A DNA stretch of 64,000 bases from Thioalkalivibrio sp. ALMg11. Lineage in GTDB: Bacteria > Pseudomonadota > Gammaproteobacteria > Ectothiorhodospirales > Ectothiorhodospiraceae. The stretch is from positions 248,001-312,000 of the forward strand of contig NZ_KB898874.1 in NCBI RefSeq assembly GCF_000377905.1, in the 5' to 3' direction. The first letter of the stretch is position 1. Every line of letters begins with the position of its first letter. The position numbers and the translations under genes are program-made. Below the pieces are notes generated by a model, which was given only the letters and a program-made list of their open reading frames with translations, did not search any database and had not been told where the DNA came from. Of the stretch, positions 33,761 to 42,160 are shown in pieces.

Positions 33761-35272
33761 TCACTCCTCCTGTCGCTTTTCACGCGCGAACCAGCGTTCA
33801 TAAAGATCCACGGCGATCGCATAGAGCATCACCGTGACAATGGGAAAAATCGAGGCAAACGCGATCAGGCCGAACCCGTCGATCAGCACGTTGCGATCCT
33901 CCAGGTGCGTGGCCAGACCGATCCCCAGAGCCGTCACCAGCGGCACCGTAACCTCCGAGGTGGTCACCCCGCCCAAGTCGAAGGCCAGCGCCACGATCTG
34001 CTTGGGCGCCAGGAGCGTCAGCACAATCACCAGCAGATACCCACCCATGATGTAGTGGTGGATGGAATCCCCCGCCAGGATGCGGTGCACCCCGATGGTG
34101 ATGCCAATGGCCACCCCCAGCGCCACCAGAAGACGGATCACGTTACCCCGCAGTGAACCACGCGCGGCCTCCTCGGCCTTCTGGCCGATCGCGATCAGCG
34201 CCGGTTCCGCCATGGTGGTCGCGAACCCGATGGAAAAGGCGAACAGGTACACCCACAGGAACAGCTCGTTGGTGATCAGCTGCTCGGCCATGCTCTCGCC
34301 GATCGGGAACAGCCCCAGCTTGAGCCCCACCACGAAGGCGTACAGCCCCAGGACCACCAGCACAAAACCCAACATCACCCGCGGCAGATACGGGATGCGC
34401 TTGCGCAGCACGAAGTACTGGAACACCACGATCACCGCGATGATCGGCGCCACGTCACGCAGCATCAGCAACAGATCCATACCCATCGCGGAGAGCCAGT
34501 GCCGCTCGCCAGTGCCCGGGAGGCCCGTGTCCGCGTCCATGGCCACGGTCTCGCCATTGCCCGGGGCCGCGACCTCCGCACCGGCAAACACGATGATCCC
34601 GTAGAGCTGCACCGTGATCATCGGCACCATCACCGCCAGCGCCACCAGCCCGAAGCCGTCGCGCAGCGGGTTGCGCCCGCTGATGGAGGCCGCCAACCCC
34701 AGACCCAGTGCCGCCACCAGCGGCACCGTCACGATGTTCGTGGTCACCCCGCCCGAGTCGTAGGCCAGGCCCACGATCTCCTCGGGGGCGAAGAAAGTCA
34801 CCAGGACCACCAGCACGTAGCCGGTCAGGATGTACCAATGCAGCGGGTGGCCCATCACCGTACGCAGGATCCCCAGCGCCACCACGGCCCCCACCGACAG
34901 CGCGACGATCAGCCGCAGCACCATGCCCTCGATGCGGCCCTCACTGATCACCTCCGCCTGCTCCGCCACCGCGATCAGCGCGGGCTCCGCAATCACCGTG
35001 GCAAACCCGAGCGTAAAGCCAAAGGCCATCAACAACAGCAACGATCCGCGGCGTGCAAGCGCGTTGGACAGGTTCTTGCCGATGGGGAAGATCCCCATCT
35101 CCAGCCCCTGCAGGAACAGCGCCACGCCGAACACCACGATGGCCAGGCCGACCACCATCGACAGCAGGCCATCCGGCACCGTGCGCAGCACCAGCGCCTG
35201 GAACACCGCCACCACGATCACGATCGGAGCGAGGTTGCGTGCCGCATGGCCCAGGGTGTGGAGAAAGTTCAT
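33761..35272 (-). CDS. DUF1538 integral membrane protein (duplicated domain)
   Basis: This 503-residue protein consists of two tandem DUF1538 domains with about a dozen membrane segments in total. The repeat is visible in paired blocks: FATVIAEPALIAVAEQAE near residue 95 and FATTMAEPALIAIGQKAE near 355, and the pair GGVTTNIVTVPLVAALGLGL and GGVTTSEVTVPLVTALGIGL. Such inverted or tandem duplications are typical of transporters. Substrate unknown. It is the first gene of an operon with the PII-like and CBS genes, which are probably its regulators. The conserved Glu in AEPALI and the T-V-P motif are candidate substrate or ion sites. Confidence 0.85.
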   Translation of the reverse strand: MNFLHTLGHAARNLAPIVIVVAVFQALVLRTVPDGLLSMVVGLAIVVFGVALFLQGLEMGIFPIGKNLSNALARRGSLLLLMAFGFTLGFATVIAEPALIAVAEQAEVISEGRIEGMVLRLIVALSVGAVVALGILRTVMGHPLHWYILTGYVLVVLVTFFAPEEIVGLAYDSGGVTTNIVTVPLVAALGLGLAASISGRNPLRDGFGLVALAVMVPMITVQLYGIIVFAGAEVAAPGNGETVAMDADTGLPGTGERHWLSAMGMDLLLMLRDVAPIIAVIVVFQYFVLRKRIPYLPRVMLGFVLVVLGLYAFVVGLKLGLFPIGESMAEQLITNELFLWVYLFAFSIGFATTMAEPALIAIGQKAEEAARGSLRGNVIRLLVALGVAIGITIGVHRILAGDSIHHYIMGGYLLVIVLTLLAPKQIVALAFDLGGVTTSEVTVPLVTALGIGLATHLEDRNVLIDGFGLIAFASIFPIVTVMLYAIAVDLYERWFAREKRQEE

Positions 35273-35332
35273 GCGCCCCCTAACCGAGGCGCGGCCCCGG
35301 AATCAATCGCCAATGTTTCGGTCACAGTGTCC

Positions 35333-36037
35333 ATGAAATCCCTGCAGATACCCTATCGTGCCGTGGTCATCGGCGCTACGGGCGGCCTCGGTGCCGCGTT
35401 CGTCGAACACTTGGAAAACGACCCGAACTGCGAGCGCGTAGTCGGCCTCGGGCGCCAAAGCGCCCCGCCCGTGGACCTGCTCGACGAGGCCAGCATCGAA
35501 AACGCCGCCGCCTGGCTGCGAGACCAGGCACCCGAGTGGGACCTGATCCTGGACGCCACCGGCATCCTGACGATCGACGGCCACGGCCCGGAGAAGCGCC
35601 TGCGCGATCTCGACCCGGCGATCATGGCCCGGTCCTTCGCCATCAACGCCATCGGCCCGGCATTGCTGTTCAAACACCTGGCACCCCTGCTCCCGCGTGG
35701 CCGCAAGGGCATCCTGGCAACCCTCTCGGCCCGGGTCGGCTCCATCGAGGACAACCACCTGGGCGGCTGGGTGAGTTATCGCGCCTCCAAGGCCGCGCTC
35801 AACCAGATCGTACGCACCGCGGCCCTGGAACTGCGTTTCAGCCATCGCCATGCGCTGGTGATCGCACTTCAGCCCGGCACCTGCGACACCCGCCTGTCGG
35901 AGCCGTACCGGTCACGCGCCCCGGAGGTTCTCAGCCCCGAATACGCAAGCGAACGCCTCCTCGGTGTCCTGGACCATCTGGGGGCCGACCAGTCCGGCAG
36001 CTTCCACGACTTCGAGGGCCAGCGCCTGCCTTTCTGA
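35333..36037 (+). CDS. Short-chain dehydrogenase/reductase (CsgA-like)
   Basis: This 234-residue SDR has the cofactor motif AVVIGATGGLGAAFVEHL near residues 10-27, a region LDATGILTIDG near 73-83, and the catalytic SYRASKAALNQIVRTAALEL near 148-167 (Tyr and Lys of YxxxK preceded by ARVGS). It resembles the C-factor (CsgA) group of NAD(P)-dependent SDRs with unknown substrates. No clear ribosome site stands before ATG 35333; GTG 35327 is an in-frame alternative. It diverges from the DUF1538 operon with a gap of about 60 bases that would hold both promoters. Confidence 0.88.
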   Translation: MKSLQIPYRAVVIGATGGLGAAFVEHLENDPNCERVVGLGRQSAPPVDLLDEASIENAAAWLRDQAPEWDLILDATGILTIDGHGPEKRLRDLDPAIMARSFAINAIGPALLFKHLAPLLPRGRKGILATLSARVGSIEDNHLGGWVSYRASKAALNQIVRTAALELRFSHRHALVIALQPGTCDTRLSEPYRSRAPEVLSPEYASERLLGVLDHLGADQSGSFHDFEGQRLPF

Positions 36038-36056
36038 GCGCTCACCCGCCACAACC

Positions 36057-36105
36057 ATGATCTGCATCAACAACCGCTAATACCGGTGGCGGGATAGTGC
36101 CTGTG
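36057..36105 (+). promoter_or_regulatory. Predicted class II FNR promoter of ompW
   Basis: ATGATCTGCATCAA (36057-36070) matches nine of ten defined bases of the FNR consensus. GATAGT at 36093-36098 stands as a -10 such that a start at about 36105 puts the box centre at -41.5. The resulting leader is about 27 nt with CGGAGA before the ATG. FNR control of ompW is known in E. coli. Confidence 0.6.
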
Positions 36106-36131
36106 AACAGACACTAACTCGGAGACTCGAC

Positions 36132-36794
36132 ATGCGACGTTCCACCACCCTTCGCGCTTTGACCCTGGCCGGCCTGCTGGCCCCCGCGGCCATGATTCCG
36201 GCCCACGCCACCGCTGCCAACGCCGATGTCTCCGCTGGCGACTGGCTGCTGCGCGGCGGCCTGACCCACGTGGCCCCCAAGTCCGACAACGGCAATCTGG
36301 ATGCAAGCGGATTGGGCCTGAGTGCCAACGCGCCGGCCGATGTCGGCTCCAACACCCGCCCGTCCGGCAACATCACCTACATGATGACCGACAACCTGGG
36401 CCTGGAGCTTCTGGTCGCTATCCCGTTCAAGCATGACCTGAACGTCGGCGGGGTGGACATCGGCAGCACGCGCCACCTGCCGCCGACCCTGAGCCTCCAG
36501 TACCATTTCAACACCGGGACGGCCGTTCGGCCCTACGTCGGCGCGGGCATCAACTACACCCACTTCTTCGACGAAGATACGGCTGACGTGACGGGGCAGG
36601 ACATCGACCTGGATGATTCCTGGGGAGCCGCGGTGCAGGCCGGAATCGACTTCGCCGTGGACGAAAACTGGTTCGTCAACGCCGAGGTTCGCTGGATCGA
36701 CATCGAAACCGACGTGTCGCTGGGCGGCGCCGACCTGGGCACGGTCAAGATCGATCCCTGGACCTTCGGGATGAACGTCGGCTACCGCTTCTGA
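36132..36794 (+). CDS. ompW: OmpW family outer-membrane beta-barrel protein
   Basis: This 220-residue protein has a cleavable signal (ALTLAGLLAPAAMIPAHATA, residues 9-28) and the eight-strand barrel pattern of OmpW: WLLRGGLTHVAPKSDNG near 36-52, NITYMMTDNLGLELLVAIPF near 79-98, the TRHLPPTLSLQYHF block near 112-125, VRPYVGAGINYTHFF near 131-145, and a C-terminal WTFGMNVGYRF ending in Phe, as needed for BAM insertion. OmpW forms a narrow hydrophobic channel for small molecules. A good ribosome site precedes the ATG; the predicted FNR promoter suggests higher expression at low oxygen. Confidence 0.93.
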   Translation: MRRSTTLRALTLAGLLAPAAMIPAHATAANADVSAGDWLLRGGLTHVAPKSDNGNLDASGLGLSANAPADVGSNTRPSGNITYMMTDNLGLELLVAIPFKHDLNVGGVDIGSTRHLPPTLSLQYHFNTGTAVRPYVGAGINYTHFFDEDTADVTGQDIDLDDSWGAAVQAGIDFAVDENWFVNAEVRWIDIETDVSLGGADLGTVKIDPWTFGMNVGYRF

Positions 36795-36821
36795 GGCTAG
36801 CCACGACCGTCTGACGCCGGC

Positions 36822-37244
36822 CTAACCGCCGACGTCTCCGACGAGGCCGAGGACCCGCGCAATGCGGTCCTCGGCCTCTTGCGTTTCCAGCCCGCGCGAT
36901 TTTGGGGCACCCCACACGGGGCCGGGCCACGCCGGGTCCCCCTCGCGGCGCGCTACATGATGCAGGTGCAGCTGCTCCACGATATTGCCAAGCTTGGCCA
37001 CGTTCAGCGCCTTCGGAGCGAAGGCCTGCTCCATCGCCCGCGCCAGTGCACCGGACTCGCGAGCCAGCTGGATGGCATCCTCGGGGGCCAGTTGATGCAG
37101 TTCGCGCACATCGGCGCGACGCGGCACCAGGATGAACCAGGGATAGTCGTGATGATCCATCAACCGCAGCCGCGATAGCGGCCACTCGGCCGCCGCCCAG
37201 GTATCTGCCTCGAGGCGTGGATCCAGCAGAAATTCATTCGTCAT
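36822..37244 (-). CDS. HIT-family hydrolase
   Basis: This 140-residue protein has the histidine-triad signature region NIVEQLHLHHVARREGDPAW near residues 90-109, with the catalytic His in the HLHH run, and FILVPRRADVRELHQL near 37-52. HIT proteins cleave or transfer nucleotide monophosphates. AGGAG precedes ATG 37244, which overlaps the end of the upstream M1 peptidase gene by 11 bases, so translation is coupled. The gene is convergent with ompW. Confidence 0.9.
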   Translation of the reverse strand: MTNEFLLDPRLEADTWAAAEWPLSRLRLMDHHDYPWFILVPRRADVRELHQLAPEDAIQLARESGALARAMEQAFAPKALNVAKLGNIVEQLHLHHVARREGDPAWPGPVWGAPKSRGLETQEAEDRIARVLGLVGDVGG

Positions 37245-39198
37245 CGGCAAGCTCCTGCCATATTCCCGGCTGGGCCCAAAGGCCGGTCTGCCACGCGCCC
37301 TTCGCGCCGGGCAACAGGTAACTGTAGTGCGATCGATGCCGCAGTGCGGCCGCGGCCTCGCGTCGTGCATCCGCGTCCGCGCCACTGACGACGATCAACC
37401 GGGTATCCGGTACGGCCCAGGCCCGCGCACCCGGACCCATTTCGCCTGCGTTCGCCAGTACGGCCGGGTCGTTCGGCAGATCACGTCTCTCCAGCCAGAC
37501 CGCCACAGAGGAATGCGAGCCCAGCACGATCCGCGTGCCTTCTGCATCGTCCGCGGAACCCGGCACCCGACCCAGCCAGGGGGCGACCTCGGAGGCCTCG
37601 GCGTCGTCCAGCGCCACAACCCGGGCTTCCGGGTCCAGGGCACCCTGACGCAGGATGGCGGGCGATTCGTCCGCTGCCAGATGGCGGAACATTCGCCAGT
37701 CGGGGTCGATGGCAATGGCCAGGGGTCGGCTGGAGGTCTCCAGCGAAATCCCCTTCTCTACCTCATTCAGCTCGACCCAATGCGTCTCGCGGCCGTTCTC
37801 GGTTTCCAGCTCCAGCGGGACATACAGCTCCCAAGGGGCCTGCTCGTCGCGTTGTTGCAGCCGGCCCTGTACTCGCCAACCGTCTCCCCGCGCCCCGCGG
37901 TGCAGTTCCGTCAGTTCCAGCTCAGGCGCACCGGCACGCTCTACCCACTGGGCAAAGAACGGCCGCAGGTCTTCGTCCGTCACGTCGTCGAATGCCCCGA
38001 TCACGGCATCCCAGTCCGCCTCAACAAAGCGCCATTCGTCGTAGAGGGCGCGCGCGCCTGTCAGGAATACCTCGCGGCCGATCCGGTCCTCCAGCATCCG
38101 CCACAACATCGCGCCGCGGTGGTAACCGGCGATACGGGCCGCCCCGGAATTGCCGCCGCGGAAGCTCCCGTGCGCGCGATCTTCCCCGGCCGGCAAGGCC
38201 GCGTAGTCCCGCAGCCACTGGCCCCGTTCCTCCCGCCCTTCGCCGCGTTCGCGCTTGAACTGATAGTCGGCCATGTAGGTCGTCAGACCCTCCGACCAGT
38301 TGCCGCCCGAATAGTCCACGTACACCCCGGTTCCCCACCAGGCGTGCAGGACCTCGTGGCCCAGCGAGGTATACGGAATAAACGGCAGCGGAATCACCCG
38401 CTCCCCCAACAGCGTGAAGCCGGAGAACGCCAGCCCCACGGGCTGCGGACTCGCCGCGATCGTGAAGGTCGCAAGCGGGTACGGCCCGATCTCGTCATTG
38501 AAGCGCTGCAGGTATTTGGCCGCCTGCTCGCGATAGGTCTCCCCGAATCGCTGTTCCAGGCCGGCTGGGAACAAGGTGCGCACCTCCACCTCGCCGACCC
38601 TCTGCTCGGCCGATTCCCAGGGGCCGGTGGCCACTGCCAGGGCGCGACCGGCCGGGTGCTCGAACGTGGCCTGGTATTCGTCACCGCGTCGCTCCTCGGC
38701 CACTCGCGACCCGGAAGTCACGCCGAGATGGCCACCGAGACTCTTCAACTCGATGCGTACTGCATGGGGCTCGGCGTCCGGGCGGCGCGGATACCAGTCG
38801 GCCCCTGGCGGCAGATACCCGCCGTCCGGGCCCAGATACCCGCTCCCCGGACGCGCCTCGGCGGGCAGCGGAAGACGCGCGCCATAGCGAATCGCCAAAG
38901 GCCCCGCATCCGCTGCCGGGTCGCGCGCCAGTTCCAGCCAGCCATCCCCGCTGCGGTAGAACTCCACCGCTTGGCCGCCCAGGGTAACGGCATCCACGGC
39001 GATACCCGGATCGAGCCGAAACCGCCGCAGAGAGGCTGGATCGAGCTGCCCCGGGTCCACCTCGAAACGCCCCTCCAGCCGTGACGTCCCAGGGTCCAGT
39101 TCAACCTCCAGGGTGATGCCCTCGAAGGTCTCGCTGGCCAGCGCAACGCCACCGGCCACCCACAAGACGGCGCTGCACAGCAACACACCCAGGCGCAT
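37234..39198 (-). CDS. Secreted M1-type (gluzincin) metallopeptidase
   Basis: This 654-residue protein has an N-terminal signal peptide (MRLGVLLCSAVLWVAGGVAL) and an M1-like catalytic region: SLGHEVLHAWWGTGVY near residues 288-303 gives HExxH, and NWSEGLTTYMADY near 308-320 gives the third zinc ligand Glu, at 17 intervening residues rather than the usual 18. The exopeptidase motif GxMEN is not evident, so substrate choice may differ from aminopeptidase N. The last 200 residues carry no recognisable domain. It lies between a ChaN-like gene (5-base gap) and the HIT gene (overlap), forming one operon. Probably periplasmic. Confidence 0.82.
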   Translation of the reverse strand: MRLGVLLCSAVLWVAGGVALASETFEGITLEVELDPGTSRLEGRFEVDPGQLDPASLRRFRLDPGIAVDAVTLGGQAVEFYRSGDGWLELARDPAADAGPLAIRYGARLPLPAEARPGSGYLGPDGGYLPPGADWYPRRPDAEPHAVRIELKSLGGHLGVTSGSRVAEERRGDEYQATFEHPAGRALAVATGPWESAEQRVGEVEVRTLFPAGLEQRFGETYREQAAKYLQRFNDEIGPYPLATFTIAASPQPVGLAFSGFTLLGERVIPLPFIPYTSLGHEVLHAWWGTGVYVDYSGGNWSEGLTTYMADYQFKRERGEGREERGQWLRDYAALPAGEDRAHGSFRGGNSGAARIAGYHRGAMLWRMLEDRIGREVFLTGARALYDEWRFVEADWDAVIGAFDDVTDEDLRPFFAQWVERAGAPELELTELHRGARGDGWRVQGRLQQRDEQAPWELYVPLELETENGRETHWVELNEVEKGISLETSSRPLAIAIDPDWRMFRHLAADESPAILRQGALDPEARVVALDDAEASEVAPWLGRVPGSADDAEGTRIVLGSHSSVAVWLERRDLPNDPAVLANAGEMGPGARAWAVPDTRLIVVSGADADARREAAAALRHRSHYSYLLPGAKGAWQTGLWAQPGIWQELADDE

Positions 39199-39203
39199 AT
39201 GCG

Positions 39204-40361
39204 TCAGTCCTCGCGCGGGAAGCGCGCTACGCGCTCGAGCCGCTCGCCTTCACGCTCGATTTCCAGCGGCAGCCACGTCCCCGGTGGAGTTGCCTGCACC
39301 ACCCGCTGCAGATCGCTTGTTGCACGGATCGTCCGTTCGCCCGCCTGCAGTACCCGATCGCCGGCCTGTAGCCCGGCGGCCTCGCCGACCGAACCCTCTT
39401 GTACCCGGAGAATGCGAATACCTGGATCGCCATCGGACTCCAGATGGACTCCCAGCATCGATCCCGAACGTTCAAAACGCTCGTCGTGCGGGACACCGAA
39501 GATCGCATGCGCAAGCGCCGGATCGCTGTCCGCGCAATCGCCGGGTTCGCGCGGCAGTAACACTGCGGCCTCGGTGACGCCCAGATCCACCAGTTGATGG
39601 GGCACCCCATACCCGTATTCCAGGTGGCCGGACCCGATGATCGCGACCACCAGTGGCGGGGGCTCGCCCCCCGCCTCGATCCGCGCCGCAATGCCGCCGG
39701 CCATCATCCGGTCCCACGCCAACTGCGTCGCGATGAACCGCTCCGGATCGGGTCCCATGCCCGCCGGATGGCGCTCCAGCACAGCCTCCAGATAGTCCCG
39801 ATAACCTTCGCTCGCCTCCGCCGGCGCCGAGACGCCGTCCCGAGTAGCCGCGTCCACGGCTTCCCAGCCCTCATGCCCCAGGCGCTGGATATATTCCCGC
39901 TCCAGGTTCAGCGCCAGCAGCGGTACGTCGTGGACCCGGGCAAAGTGCAGGATCGGCCAGTACAACTCCGGATCGAAACTCCAGGCCTCATACCAGCCGC
40001 TCTCCTCCAGAAATTCTTCCGGCGCCAGCTCGCCGGCGACCCAGGCATCCAGCACCGGCTGCCTGGAGCGGGGCAGCATCTCAAGCCCGATCACCATGTC
40101 CGGACGCTGCCCATGCAGCGCTGAAAGCGTGCCCAGTTGCCAGCGATGATGATCCATCCGGTCGTGGCGCTCACCCAGCAACACCGCCTCGCGGGTGGCA
40201 AGGTCGACATACAGCTCGGCGGCATTCAGGGGCTCGCCCGCCGGCGTGGACCAGGCCCCGGGAGCCGGACAATCGCCGTCCGCCTGCACGGTACCCGCCA
40301 TCAACGTCGCCAGCAGGCCAACAGCACCCGCCCATGTCCCAACCCGAAAACCTGCCTGCAT
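39204..40361 (-). CDS. ChaN-like (Tiki superfamily) protein with C-terminal PDZ domain
   Basis: This 385-residue exported protein has a signal peptide (GAVGLLATLMAGTVQA) and a ChaN-like domain: VLLGERHDRMDHHRWQL near residues 60-76 (Glu and His of the active-site or haem pocket), MVIGLEMLPRSRQPVLD near 88-104, and the closing GSGHLEYGYGVPHQLV near 240-255. A PDZ domain follows (GIRILRVQEGSVGEAAGLQAG, about 312-332). ChaN was described as a haem-binding, iron-regulated lipoprotein; related Tiki proteins are proteases. The PDZ fusion suggests substrate recruitment. First gene of the operon with the M1 peptidase and HIT genes. Confidence 0.83.
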   Translation of the reverse strand: MQAGFRVGTWAGAVGLLATLMAGTVQADGDCPAPGAWSTPAGEPLNAAELYVDLATREAVLLGERHDRMDHHRWQLGTLSALHGQRPDMVIGLEMLPRSRQPVLDAWVAGELAPEEFLEESGWYEAWSFDPELYWPILHFARVHDVPLLALNLEREYIQRLGHEGWEAVDAATRDGVSAPAEASEGYRDYLEAVLERHPAGMGPDPERFIATQLAWDRMMAGGIAARIEAGGEPPPLVVAIIGSGHLEYGYGVPHQLVDLGVTEAAVLLPREPGDCADSDPALAHAIFGVPHDERFERSGSMLGVHLESDGDPGIRILRVQEGSVGEAAGLQAGDRVLQAGERTIRATSDLQRVVQATPPGTWLPLEIEREGERLERVARFPRED

Positions 40362-40520
40362 GCATCACTCCTCGTCTCGAACGCCATATGCGGACACCGC
40401 TTTTCCGGCGAGCATCTTCCCGCGAATCTGCTTGCAAATGGCCCAGCGGGCGAACTACCCAGAAGACCCCACCGCGCCCCAGGCGTTCCCCCGCAGCGCC
40501 TGCTCGGTTAGCCTGCGGGG

Positions 40521-41291
40521 ATGAGCATTCTCACGCAAAGTCCGCGCTGGCTGGACCAGGCCATTGGCGTCCTGCGATCCCTGATCATCTATCGTCGCCC
40601 AGGACGCCAGCGCGGACTGCAGCATATGTATGCCCCGTTTATTCAGTCCGGGGACCTGGTGTTCGACATAGGAGCCCATGTAGGCGACCGCACCCGAGCG
40701 TTTGCGGACCTCGGCGCGCGCGTCGTCGCCCTGGAACCGCAACCGCAGCTCCTCCCCTGGCTGCGCCGCGCGGTCCGAGGGCGCCCGGGCATCTCGATCC
40801 GGCGCGAGGTGGCCGGGCCACGCCCTGGTACCGCGCAGCTGCAGGTCAGCCGCCGTCACCCGACCGTCTCCTCCGCCTCGCGTTCCTGGGTGCGATCACT
40901 GCGCACCCGCAACCGCAGCTTTGAACACGTACGCTGGGACGAAGAGATCGCGGTGCCCATGGTCACCCTCGACCAGCTCATCGCCGAATACGGTCTCCCG
41001 ACCTTCTGCAAAATCGACGTCGAGGGCATGGAGGCCGAGGTTCTGCGCGGCCTGAGCCACCCCATCTCCGCCCTGTCCTTCGAGTTCGTAGCCGGCGCGC
41101 TGGACGTCACCCGCGACTGCCTCGAGCAGATCGCGGAACTGGGCCCGTACGAATACAACCTGATCCGCGGCGAACGCCGCGAGTATCAATTCGCAGACTG
41201 GCAATCCGGTGCGGCGATCCTTGCCTGGCTGGAACAACACGGCGAACGCCTGGGTTCGGGCGACCTGTACGCCCGCCGACACGACACTTGA
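40521..41291 (+). CDS. FkbM-family methyltransferase
   Basis: This 256-residue protein has the FkbM methyltransferase core: SGDLVFDIGAHVGDRTRAFA near residues 43-62 (SAM motif I), ARVVALEPQPQLLPWL near 66-81, and the diagnostic FCKIDVEGMEAEVLRGLSH near 163-181. FkbM enzymes O-methylate sugars or other hydroxyl substrates; the target is not identifiable here. The N-terminal LDQAIGVLRSLIIYRRPG is amphipathic and may touch the membrane. It precedes the creatininase-like gene by 45 bases on the same strand. Confidence 0.88.
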   Translation: MSILTQSPRWLDQAIGVLRSLIIYRRPGRQRGLQHMYAPFIQSGDLVFDIGAHVGDRTRAFADLGARVVALEPQPQLLPWLRRAVRGRPGISIRREVAGPRPGTAQLQVSRRHPTVSSASRSWVRSLRTRNRSFEHVRWDEEIAVPMVTLDQLIAEYGLPTFCKIDVEGMEAEVLRGLSHPISALSFEFVAGALDVTRDCLEQIAELGPYEYNLIRGERREYQFADWQSGAAILAWLEQHGERLGSGDLYARRHDT

Positions 41292-41336
41292 TGGGGTCGC
41301 CTTGACGGAACCGGTCCGAGCGGCAAGGCTGAGCGA

Positions 41337-42140
41337 ATGAACGCCGACAACCTCCCCTGGTGGCAACACCACACGAGCGACGGGATCGCCGCGCTCGCCG
41401 CTCGCGACGCGGTCGCGATCCTGCCCCTCTCGGCCATCGAACAACACGGCCCCCACCTGCCGCTGGATACCGACTATCGCATCGGACTGGGCCTTCTGCA
41501 GGCCGCCTGCGAGACCATGCCGGAGGACCTTCCGATCGCGGTCCTGCCGCCGATGGCGATCGCCACCAGCACCGAACACACCGGCTTCCCCGGCACCCTG
41601 TCCCTGCAGCCCGAAACCGCCCTGGCCGCCCTGCGCGACCTCGGCGACAGCTTGTCCCGCAGCGGCCTGCGGCGCCTGTTGCTCGTCAACAGTCATGGCG
41701 GCAATACCGCGATCTGCGATCTGGCCTCCCTGGAGTTGCGCCGGGCCCACGGCATGCTTGTGGTCAAGCATCACTATTTCACCCAGGCCCCGCCAAAGGC
41801 AGTCGGAATCGCGCCCGCGGAGCTTCGCCATGGCCTGCACGGCGGGCTGATCGAGACCGCGATAATGCGGTTCCTCGCTCCGGAGCACGTGCGCATGGAA
41901 GCGGCCGCGGACGCACCGTCGCTGGGCGCGAGCCTGGAGAACGAACTGGAAGTGCTGGAGCCCGAAGGACGCGCGGCGTTCGCCTGGATGGCGGGCGACC
42001 TCCACCCGTCCGGCGTGGTCGGAGATGCCCGCGGCGCAACTGCCGAGTTGGGACAGCAATTGGTGGAACACTACGCCGGCACGCTGGCCGCCACGATCCG
42101 CGACGCGGTCCGGTTCGACCTGACGCGCCTCGCCCCCTGA
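41337..42140 (+). CDS. Creatininase-family amidohydrolase
   Basis: This 267-residue protein contains the metal-binding blocks of the creatininase family: LPLSAIEQHGPHLPLDTDY near residues 29-47 (Glu, His, Asp ligands), STEHTGFPGTLSL near 79-91, VNSHGGN near 119-125 (His ligand), and HGGLIETAIMRFLAP near 161-175. Relatives act on creatinine, mycofactocin precursors or riboflavin-pathway amides, so the substrate is open. AAGG precedes the ATG. It is convergent with ribA; an archaeal/plant-like link of this family to riboflavin synthesis makes the neighbour worth noting, but it proves nothing. Confidence 0.88.
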   Translation: MNADNLPWWQHHTSDGIAALAARDAVAILPLSAIEQHGPHLPLDTDYRIGLGLLQAACETMPEDLPIAVLPPMAIATSTEHTGFPGTLSLQPETALAALRDLGDSLSRSGLRRLLLVNSHGGNTAICDLASLELRRAHGMLVVKHHYFTQAPPKAVGIAPAELRHGLHGGLIETAIMRFLAPEHVRMEAAADAPSLGASLENELEVLEPEGRAAFAWMAGDLHPSGVVGDARGATAELGQQLVEHYAGTLAATIRDAVRFDLTRLAP

Positions 42141-42160
42141 CAGAGACGTAGAGTCGCGCG

